This document shows positions 13,801 to 25,800 of a stretch of DNA of 64,000 bases, piece by piece. Source of the DNA: Ascaphus truei (taxonomy: Eukaryota > Chordata > Amphibia > Anura > Ascaphidae); assembly GCA_036426205.1 (NCBI GenBank), contig CM071579.1, positions 15,748,136 through 15,812,135 of the forward strand, given 5' to 3'. The position numbers and the translations under genes are program-made. The notes beneath the pieces were generated by a model. The model had not been told where the DNA came from, made no database searches, and saw only the letters and a program-made list of their open reading frames with translations. Numbering within the stretch: the first letter of the stretch is position 1; each line of letters opens with the position of its first letter.

Positions 13801-16800
13801 TGCACCTTCAGCGTGAAGGTGAGTACTGGGACCTTCCCCATTGAGGGGCGGTGCTTACACGCACAGCGCACGCCGAGGTGTGCGCTGTAGCAATGACTGG
13901 GACCGCAGCCTAAGTTTGAAAACAGCTATTAACGATGTTAAAACAGGGCGGTACAGAGGGGTTAAGAATACCGATAATATTTCATTGAAAACCCCCAATT
14001 AATTTTAATGAATTAACGCTTCCTCAGCCTCGGTATTATCCGGTATTCCCATTTTGGGCTGTGGCAGGGCCTTAACCCCCATTTGAAAGTAGAAAGTAGA
14101 AAGCCTGGTGAGTCCAGCAGGGAACTGGGTAACTGCAGCTACAGACAATTAACCAGCCTCCACCTGGCTCATCAGTCAGGTAGAAAAGCCTGCTGTGTAA
14201 ACTGCAAGGGATCTCTCTAGCACATGGGAGCTGTATGCTGACAGACAGGGATCCCAAGGAACCAGCCCCTCTATTCCAAGACAGGGGTCACTGGAGCCCA
14301 CCAGAGGGTGCACTCCCCCTCCCTCCCCCCATGGACACCAACCCAGAGACTGATGTAAATATCCAATGATAACAGGTACCTCTTTGGACTGTGAGGTCAG
14401 AGGCTGGAAGGAGACCTATCCTCCCAGCCCTGCAGATAGGGACTGGGAAGTATGAGTTAGCCCTTAGAAAGGGATAGACTGTTTGTTTATTTTGTATGCA
14501 GCCTTAAAGCTGGATATATGGGTTAGATAAAGAAGAAAAAACAAACAAAAAATGAGTTTAATGGACACAGAAAAAGAAAAAGTCTACAGAGACACCTGTG
14601 AGAGTTACCAACTCTGCAAGTGAAGTCTACTCATCTGTAGGACTACCAGCTGGGGTTCTATCATATACGGAGCACATCACTGCAATGGCGCCTCCTAATG
14701 TCAGGGGAAAGAATACACCTGACAACACCAAAATGGAGGGCAAAATGGGGTGTTCCTTTAATCAACCCGGCCACACGGAACAGTGTCCCTTCCGGTCCTA
14801 TGAGGATATTGATGAGGAGGATGTCTCTTATGTGGGCCCAGAAACACGACACACACAAACACCCCTAGGATGGTGGAGCTGCCTGTATTCTGTACTCACC
14901 GAAAAGACAGTTCTCTTTGACCGTGAATATGATTGGCGGCAGCAAGAGCAGGAGCAGCTGAACGTCCAAAACTTCCGCCAGCTACTGCAACTGCAAGAAA
15001 AGCATGGTGGGTGCAGTAAAACTGCAGACATTTAAAGCAAAGAAGGGGTCCTCTGTATCTCTGATAGTCCAAGTCTTCCAATATAAAGAATAAGAGGAAG
15101 AAAAGAAAAGAGGTTCTCATCTTACAGTGGAAGTTGCTGACACATCAGCAGATTGGAAAAGGAGATAGAAGCTAATGCTGAGCTACAGCATGGTCTGCTC
15201 ACATTCGCCTTTTACGGTGGAACTGTGATGTACATGGAGCGTCGCTTGCATAGTGACTTTGAAGGCCTGATAATTTAGCTGAAAACATCGAACACTGTTT
15301 CCGACATGGTCAAGAAACAGTCACTCGGACAAAGTTATTGCTGACTTGCAGAAGAAGCAGGAGGAGGCTCAAAAGAAGGCCCTCCATCTCAGTGTAGAGC
15401 TTGAACTATCTCATAAAGAGTCTCTCAGTCTCGGTGCAGAGCTCGGAGGCTCTCAAATTGAGTTTGACAGCCTCAGTATGGAGATCAGAGTCTCTCTGAG
15501 AGAGATTTGAAGTCTCCGTGCCTAGCTAGATGTCTCCCAGAAAGCGTTTCACAGTCTAGGTGCAGGAGGGAGATCTTCAAGGAAAAGGTCCATGCTCTCA
15601 ATATAGAGCTGGATGTCTCTCGTCAGGAGGTTAACAGTCTCCAGACAGAGTTGGACATATCACAAAACGAAGATACTCTCCGAATAGAGGTGAATGCCTC
15701 ACACCAGGAGATCAGTAGTCTCCACACATAACTGGAAAGCTCTAAAAAGGAATTTCACAGTCCACCATCGGTGCTGGAAGTCTCTCAAACAGATGTCCTC
15801 AGTCTTATTACGGATCTTACAGTCTCTCAGGAGCTTCATGCCCTCAACCTAGAGCTAGAAGTCTCGCGCCAAGAGACCTGGAGTCTCAACTCAGAAGTGA
15901 TTAAATGGAACGAGGACTAGGAGGAGGTCCTGAGGTTTATGGAGACTGTGGAAAGAAAGAATAGAAACCTGACAGAGGAAATTCCATATCTGGCTGATAA
16001 AGCAAGAAAAGAAGGTAAGGAGAAGAAAAAACTCCAACGAGGAAAGTTGGAAGTACAGTTAGCACTGGAAGAAGCAGAGGGTGCTCTTCACCAGGAAAAG
16101 CGCAAATCCCTGTGTCTGCAATTTGAACTCTCTCAGATCAGAGCAGACTAAAAGAAAGAAGAGAAGAGTAATAATCCTGCAGAAATATGGCCGACCTCTC
16201 ATTCAAGGAAGGTTAGAGAGTGAAATGTATCTGCACAAATGCTCTGCAGTGCTCATCACTGCCTAAAGAGGAACGAAAACTAGTCAACTGTATACCAGAA
16301 TAAAGCCGCCTGTCTTCTACAGTCAATATGGAGAATGCAACGACAAAGAAAGAATTATGCTACAACTGGTGGTCCATAAAACCAGGGAAAAAGTACCGAA
16401 TTCGGACTGAGATGGATATTCCAAATTCAGTCCTTTTACCATATTCAAGGGACCCAAACCAGTTTCCTCATGAGGAAAATAGCCGCTACAAAGATTCAGC
16501 CTCTGGCTAGATTAACAGAGAATAGTATCGGTGATCCTACTCCTAATTATGCAACCGTAGTTGCCCACTTGTCTTTGCAAGTGGAAAAGGCACAAAAATA
16601 CAGGCTTATGCACTGCAAAAAGGAGCACGGCAAAGACTGACGTACTGAAACTTAGAGGTCACCTGGTAAGGAAGGAGCTACCAGGAGCCCTACTGCTCGG
16701 ATTTTACACCGCGGAACGAATTTTGAGTGGAAACCGTGGGAAATTCCACAAAATGGATTTAGACAGTTTTGCCCCTCTCTAGCAGGATGTCTGTACAATA

Positions 16801-19800
16801 CTAAAATGAGAGAGTTCACAACAATATCAGAGCTTGATCGCTGTCAACTATTCCAGCTCCAGAATTCCCTTATCAGAGCTTAGCAAATCCCCCACCCCTC
16901 TTTGTGTCGGTCCATGAATTATTGTGTACACGATGTTTCAAGGCACTAATTGCCGTTTTGTTACATACCAGAGTGCAGTAGAATGTGCACACAATTCCAG
17001 TAGCAAATACAGCTCCCCAAAGATCAAATCCAGTCACTGTAAAACAAGGTTAACATAAACAATAAATAACTTGCATTATGTTACCTTTTTAGAGGATTTC
17101 ATATAAACTTGGATGTATAAAACTTTGTCAGTAGTGCCCGGGGGATATTTGTTTTTCTCCTTGGCTTCGCTTTTAATTGAAGAAATAAATCTGTTACATT
17201 TCTTATTATACATGTGATGATACCTTATGTTGCCCCAGGAATATTTTTAAATCCATCATAAACCAACATTGTGCCTGGCAACTAATAGAAATTCTCATAT
17301 TATTTTTCTATCACACTAAATTAAGGTCTGCCAAGAACACTTAGTGTCACTTTTATTACCATTTCTTTATTTTAGAAATCTCATTATGGATCTGGTGTGG
17401 ACGCCAGGGATAATTTGATCAATTATTGTCCACAGTGCAAAATATGCCACTCGCAGCTGGAATGCTAATCAATGATAACTCATCCAAATGTGCAAGATAA
17501 TACACCCCAGCGGTTATTGATCCTGATTCTGGATGACCTGTTCTGGCTATTTATATGAATTCTACAGTAGGAGGCAGCGAGCTCTCAAGAAGTTGAAGAA
17601 AGGTTTCTTAATTGAATATACTTATTCCAACACGTTTCGCTCCCTGACTATGGTCCCAGCTGGGAGCAAAATGCATAGGCCCATATTTACTAAGTGGTAC
17701 TATGCAGTAAGACACTTTCCAGAGCTGGATGACACCTTACATCTTATGCAAGTAAATACATAGCACTGCTGCTTAGTAACCATGGACATGGGTGCACTGT
17801 TCCAAAAATACCTAAATAGGTTTGATGTATAGACAAACCATAGGATATTATTTATATATATCTATATGATATCATATATATATATAAATATCTATATAGA
17901 TATTATAGAGATATCTATATATCTAATATCATATAAATATATATATATATGAGCAGGTTGTGATTGTGTCTCATGAGGATCTGTTCCTTTCCTGGTGTTG
18001 GCTCCTCGTGACCTTGGGCAAGTCACTTTATCTCCCTGTGCCGCAGGCACCAAAAACATAGATTTTAAGCTCTACTGGGCATGAACTGTATCTGCAAAAT
18101 GTGTCTGTAAAGCGGTACGTAAAAACTAGCAGCGCTATACAAGAACAAACAATTATTATTAATTATAAGTATTGGAGGCATTTATTGTTTGGAGATGTTG
18201 GAAATGAAAGCTATTTCAGATCATTGAATGTAGAATTGGAAATATGAGAGTGGGTTGCTTAAAATAGTGCTGACTGTGTGTAGCAAGTATTGAAATGACT
18301 GTTTAAAGGTATCTATGACATGGGTAATATTTAATAGCTCAATAATAAAGAGCCTGCGACATGTATTCTTTCTATACACACACAGTCCATGTGCACTTGG
18401 ATTAGCTATTAGTAAATGACATGTGGGCTAAAGAGAGTGCTCGGATGTGTAACACATCTGTAACATTTGTGTGGAGCTCAAACCGCAGCAAAACCAACGT
18501 AGCCATTAAGAGCCAGAAGATTTGCAGGATGCTGGTTCTAGTTCATGTATTTTTCTGCCGCATTAACATTATGTCTAAATAGCTGAGGTTGGGATTGTTA
18601 TGTGTAAGGCTCCAAAAACAATGTCAATTACCTGGCCACATATCTAAAAAGACCAAGAGAATGTGGCTGCGGCTTTAAAAATCTAGGGAATTGAGTCAAC
18701 CCCCCAAGCTGCTGCCACAATAAAAGGGAGGAATGCATTCATGTTAAAATGATCAATGTGATGAATATTATGTATTCGTCACTGGTCTGGGATAAACAGC
18801 TGGCACATTGTGACCGGCCCAGATACCGAGCAGCCCTTTAACACAGAAAAGAAACCAACAGCTTTTAAAAGTTAACGTGGGGCTAAATGACTGAATTAAA
18901 TTCAGTGATTTATGATAGAGGTCCAAAGAAAATTGCTTCATTACAAACTACCTTACGGTAATGTTATGGGCCACGATCGCAAGGCTAACAGCTATGAAAG
19001 GACCAGTTATGGATAGTTGACTCTCACAGCTCAGATTCCTTATGCATTCTCATTACAAATGACTGCAGCGCTGTTCTTTGTGTTTCATTGGGAGAGTAGA
19101 ATGGTTTTTCGTTTTAGAGGAATCATACTGGAGGCTGGAGTCACTTAATGCTACACATCCACAGAGAGAATTGGCAAATGAAACATTTTAATTTATGCAC
19201 GTCAGAAATTACTAAACGTTGGGGAGATGTACATTACAAGCACCTCGTGACATGTACATTACACGCACATCGGGGCCATGTACAGAACACACACATCGGG
19301 GACATGTACAGTACACACACCTCAGGGATATGTACAGTACACACATCTCGGGAACATGTACATTACACACACATCAGGGCCATGTACAGTACACACACCA
19401 TGGGGACATGTACATTACACACACATCAGGGACATTTACAGTAGACAACTCAGGTACATGTACATTACACACCTCGGGAACAAGTACATTACACACACCT
19501 CGGGGACATGCACAGTACACACACCTCAGGGACATGTACAGTACACACTTCGGGGACATGTACACGACACACACCTCGGAGGCATGTACATTATACACAC
19601 TTTGGGGCCATGAACAGAACACACCTTGGGAAATGTACAGTACACACACCTCGGGGACATGTACATTACACACACCTCGGGCCATGTACAGTACACACAC
19701 CTCGGTCACATGTACAGTACCTACCTCGGGGACATGTACAATACACACCTTTGGGCTATGTACATTACATACACCTTGAGACCCTGTAGAGTACACACAC

Positions 19801-22800
19801 CTCATGTACATCACACACCTCAGGGACATATACATTACACACCTCAGGGACATGTACATTACACACAGCTCGGGGCATGTACATTATACACCTCGGGGAC
19901 ATGTACAGAACACACACCTCAGGGACATGTACAGTACACACTTCGGGAACATGAACTGTGCACACACCTCGGGACATGTACATTACACACCTCGGGGACA
20001 TGTACATTACACACTTCGGGACATGTACAATAAACACACCTCGAGATAATGTACTAGTACACACACCTATTGAATTAAATACAATTGAATGAAGACTGGC
20101 TATACATCTGCACCTGAGCAAGTGAAAATTAGGATTTACATTTAAATGGGTATTTTGCTAAGGATACATTATTATATTAGCCCTTATGAAATCATCTCTG
20201 TCCATGGGAAAATAAATTGACAGAACTGCAGAGATTTATGGATATTATTTAAGACAAATATATGGAGTTATCCATGTGAAAAGGCAAGTTTGAACAAATG
20301 TACAAAGATGAGAAAAAACAGCCCAAGGAGTGAAGAAAATCATTTTAGATACAGAAGTGACAGGAGAAAAAAATGAAACGAGGAATAGTCAAATGAAAGA
20401 GAGACAGAAAATTATGTTTATACGGATCAAAAGTTTGTAACAAATGATGCACAACCTACAATTCATGGTGCATGCTGGGTAACACGCAGCAAACCCACAC
20501 TGCTTCTGTTCAAAATCAAATATAGATTAAACACTGTGGCACACCAGATTTCCTGACGAATGACAAAAATAAACTAAATTCATCGAGTCTGGTGTGGCAC
20601 AGTCTTTCATCTATACATTGATAAACGGTAATCGACGTCAGACACCCCAAATAATTGTGTTTGCTCAGTTATAAAAGGAGGAAAGTGAGGACTGCGGGTA
20701 GGTAACAGGGATATCAAAGGAAGGAAAGTGGACACAAGTCCATTTAGGGGAAGTCAAGGAAAGGGAACAAAGGGCAGTTGGGTCCACGCCGGGAAAAAAA
20801 GTCTTTGGAGAAACCACAAACAGACTTCAGTTTCTCTCTATTCTACTTAATATGTTTACTAAGTGGGGCCATGTATATCATATGCTAGGGGTGACAAACT
20901 ACAGTCTTCAAGACCCCCAACAGGGCAAGTTTACAGGATATCCCTACTTCAGCACAGGTGCTGCAGGTCTTTGACTGAGCCACTGATTCAGTCACCTGTG
21001 CTGAAGCAGGCTCTTCGACTAAGCCATCTGTGCTAAATCTGGGATGTCCTTAAATCTTGACCTGGCGGGGTCTTGAGGACTGGAGTTGAGAACCCCCTGC
21101 CATATGCCATAACACCTTTCCCATCCATTCATCAAATTGTCCACTTAACACCGAAATCTTCAGGTTTTTGATCAATTTCAGTCAGAAAAAATGCCTACAT
21201 GGCAAATATAAAAAACATGTTTGTGAATGCAGACTGCATAAACAAATTGATGGTGCAGACAAAGATGCTTTAAATATTCACAATACATCTTGGTCCTAAT
21301 CAGCAGTGTCCCGGTAACTCATAGTAAATCACTGTTTCCACAACACAGGGAAGTGAAAGTAAACTTTGGTCCAGAAAAAGGTGACACAGCAGGTCTCCTA
21401 TTTACATGACCTTCTTCCTTACAGCCTTAAAGGTAAATGCAGGTATATTTATAAGCAAAAACACGGTGCCTTCAGACATTCACAAAGGAAACCCAGGCTT
21501 AGCTTAATTTCCAAAGAAGACAGGCATCTGTATTCCCTACAAACGTATAATTCTACCCTGATGACGGTGTTTTAACATACCATAAGGCAGGCCTGCACAA
21601 CTTATACAGTGAAGCGGGCCAAACTGCTCCAAGAAAAGCAGTTTCGGGCCGCATTATAATTAAAATTATCCCCATTTCCCAACTCTTAACCCCCCCCACC
21701 CCATCATAACTCTTACCGGTGGCGGGGTGCAGCAATCTCTGTCGTCTCCCCTGAAAATTGCACTGTTTCCCCTGTAGGTCCTGAAGGGGGAAAAAAATGA
21801 CACCACGTTGCCATGGCAACGGGACGCTGTGACGTCACGACGCCAGGCAACATGGCAACGCGGGACATCACTGCGTCCCATTGCCATGGCAACGCGGCAT
21901 CAGCGGCCATTTTTTTCAGGACCTGCAGGGGGAAACAGTAGAATTGTCAGGGGAGAAGACGGAGAACACCGGACTACCCGCCGCTGCAGCAGCCATCACC
22001 GCACCAGGCGCCGGACCCCGCGGGACGCACAGTGAGTCCAGGCGGGCCGCGGGCCGTATGTTGTGCAGACCTGCCACAGGGTATGAGAATGGCATCTCAA
22101 CATTCCGAAACAGGTTGGAGATGTTTCATAAAATAAAGCTGTTGATTTTAACATTCCTTTCGTAGTAACAATGGAGGGACAGGGAGTAGGGGGTATGAAA
22201 CCTTTTTTTGGGTCATCAGGTAGTTGATATGTTCCAAGCTTTCGAACCTCTCAGGGTCCTTCTTCGGGTACCAAAGATTCCTTTTGGTAGTTTTTTGGTG
22301 TCTCTCACCCAGCTTAGTGGGTACACAACAAATTGTAACAAATTTGAAGAGAATACAGATATTCTACACAGCCCCTGTAAGCTCAGAACCCAAATCCACC
22401 AAATCATATATATAGAGTCAAAAAGATCGCTACTAGGACTGTGACCTCATGTATAGAATAAAAGACGAAAATGACTAGTGTTACATCCAACTTGATATAT
22501 TGCAAGTTAAATACTTATCTGTCAAGTTAGATGTAGCACTAGGCATTATTGTATTTTTTTGGAAATGACCTGAACTCCAGATTTCCTTCATAAATGATTG
22601 TATCTATTTATGTATAAAATGTTTTACCAGGAAGAAATACATTGAGAGTTACCTCTCGTTTTCAAGTTTGATTGAAGGTACTGTGTTTATACTTATAAAG
22701 TAAACATTGGTAACAGGACTACAACACAACATGTCCTTTTTTTCTATACCTAGTTGTACTTAGAAAAAAATATCAGGTTACATTACTTTACCATCGGCAA

Positions 22801-25800
22801 GATACTCACCTTGATTAAGAGCTAAAGCTGGTGCATAAACTACCACGCCGGTGTATAGGACCTGAAGAAGAACAGAGGGAGGAATCCATTATAGGACATG
22901 AAATTTAAGAAAAGGAATTTCTAAATAAAAAAATGGTGTACTTACTGGGATACAATACTGCTATCCCAAAGTACTCTTTCATAAGTTCAAAATAGTAGCA
23001 TTTATTGGTTAGTGTACACCAAGGCTGGTCGACTTCAGTCCTCATGGACCACCAACAGGCCAGGTATTAGGGATATATCCCTGCTTCAGCACAGGTGGCT
23101 CAATCAGTGGAATAGTCATTCTGATTGAGCCACTAATTCAGCCACCTGTGTCGAACCAGGGATATCTTAAAATCTGACCTGTTGATGGCCCTTGAGGACT
23201 GAAGTTGGCTAGCCCTTAAGTACACATTTTGTTGGCATCTAATTTAAAGTAGTTTATTTATTTTTGTAACCTCCCTATCCCCCTTTTTGTTTTACATAGG
23301 AGTGAAGCAGGGGGTCTTCAGAGCAGAGACAATTTACATACCTCTAAACATACCACTCGTACAGTCCCTTCCAAGGGGAAACAAAATGGCGGGTTAAATC
23401 ACTTGATATGTGGGACAATAGGAAGTCCCAACGTGATCAGTTGCAGCTTCTTATTGGCCCATGTGACTTCAGCGATTTAAATAACCAGGAAGTATCTTAG
23501 GAATCAAGGGGTTCTCAGAGCTGAAATTAACACAGTTCAGCTCTGAAGACCTCCCACTTCCCACCTATGTAAAAAAAGGGGTTGTGAGACTGAGGAGAGG
23601 AACTGCCCCTTTAATCTAGAATACAATATACCATGTGAAATAGGGTCTAGCATATTTGTTCTAAGAACTAACTTCTACTATCTACCGGTACATCTAATTT
23701 GGATTACTAGAATAGTGTTCATTTGTTGGTTTCCTAGCGTTGAGTAGACACAACCATTGTAATTGCTCAGAGATACAATTCCCGCACACCAGCACAGAGA
23801 GTAGATCTGTAACCCACAACACGGGATGTATTCTTTCATGAAGCGATATATTCTACCTCCCATCATGTGTTTTTTTAACCCAACCGCATTTGTGATCTAA
23901 TCATTTACTTTTAAAGCTCGTTACCGTTTGCACGATGTACATCAGCGTTGCAGCGTAGCGGACAACTTTGTTAAACCGTAACTCTAAATACTGTAGGAGA
24001 GAGAAAAAAAGGTTAAATTAAATTGTATTTTAACATCGTTCAATAAGTCCATACTTTCCCATGTCATGGACGTCCTCACAATCTATCTAGGCTACGTGCC
24101 TTAGGTTACCTGCCTTCTTACACTACACAGAACTAATAGTACTTCATCTATAGCTCCAGTGAGCGCCTGTTATTAGGGGTCTCCAGACCCTTACCTACTC
24201 CCCTCTCTTGGGAGGTCTGGGGTTTATATTCCCCTTTTGTCTACATTATTTCCCGTAATGCACCCTGCTATTTATTCACTTACATTTACCCATAGGAGGC
24301 TGAGCGGGTTCTCGCAGTGTAAATATATGTTCAAATTCAAAGCACTGCTGTTTTAACATTTTATATATTCTAACAGTTTACTAAACTATTTAGGTCTGAT
24401 GTTGTCCTGCTTGTGTCACTGAGTAATTGGAAGGTTATTTTGTGGAGGAATAGGAAAGGATTTGATTGGGATTTATCAATTACTGAATTTTCCGATGGTT
24501 TCTCCATATTTTGACTAACCTGGAATGAAACTCTTTATCTGACAAAGTTGTCAAACAAATGAAACTTTTTGTAATTGTAGCCCCCTTTCCCCCCTTGTCT
24601 AGGGTGGGCATGTGTGATGCTATCCCCTGAGTGGCAAACAGGAGGCCTGATCTTCGCCACTGGGAGCCTAGGATGTGTGTAATAAATATACTAACAGCGC
24701 CTCTACCTGGGAAGGATCCTCACACAGTGAGATAGCCCCTTCCAAGACAATACAGTCAGTAATTGCACACAAGGGTATATGTAACAGTATTTACTGAACA
24801 GAAACTTATAACAACAACTATGCAACATAACATAACACTGCATCACAGTATAATGAGCACCCCACCCAGTACCACCAGTGAGTGTCCCAAATGTACTTTG
24901 GGTGCTAGACACCAATAGTAAGGAAAAGACAAAAAAGAGAATCGCAAAATGATATGGGATAAGGCAAACGAGCCACTTTATATTATTAAAACAAATATTA
25001 AATATGAATATAGTTACATCAAAAATAATTAAAAAGTACTGTAAACAAAAAAGTCTCTGCAGAAGGGTGTCCAGGTGGTGAGTAATGTATGTGTGTGGAC
25101 CACTCAAGGCCCCTGTCTGTCTAAGCAGACTCGGGCCCAAATGATAGTGGAGAGGTGTAGTTCCAAAGGACAATGGGAGCCTCAGATATAAAAAACGTCC
25201 ACCAACCATGAAGGCAATGGAGTAAGCAAGAGTGGGGAGGTGCCGTTAAACAGCCTCCGTAGATTTAGCTCACCCAAGCTTCAACCCGTTTGGTAGGGGC
25301 GGCTCTTCTTAATCTTCCTTCAAAAACTTGCATATTTCACAGGCTCCACGCTCCTCCAAGGCTCGTGCATGGAGCGGAACAACTCCCAGCCTGCCGGGTT
25401 TCCGGGTATGACGTCACGGCCGGACGTGACGCACCAACCCTTCCCGGCTAGCCACAGGAGCCGCTTGATGGTATCCAGGCAGCGAGCAGGCCCGCACGAG
25501 GCTGATACAACGTCAGATCCTCTGGTAATCCACCCTCACACAGAACACTGCAGCAGACAGCCGGACAGCAGGACAGCAGGACAGCAGGACAAAATGAGAA
25601 TAGAAGCTTCAAACCCCTTAGACTCCTCCTCCTACGCGTTTCGCACGTAAAGTGGCTTCATCAGGGATGCCATAGGAGTGAATATGTGGACTATATATAC
25701 CCCCTGCAATGTATGGACTAATTGGCCCCATTACACATCTGATGAGTTAACACCATCAATCACTGGGGTATTAGTACACATAAACAACCTATGGAGAATG

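Noticed and set aside
19219..20121. Several 80-186 codon frames on both strands
   Set aside because: All derive from the 26-bp ACATGTACATTACACAC minisatellite; no domain and no conservation expected.
22232..22268. Minus-strand hammerhead-like CCGAAGA...GAAAGCTTGG
   Set aside because: The invariant U of CUGANGA is C here. Kept only as a degenerate motif within a repeat entry.
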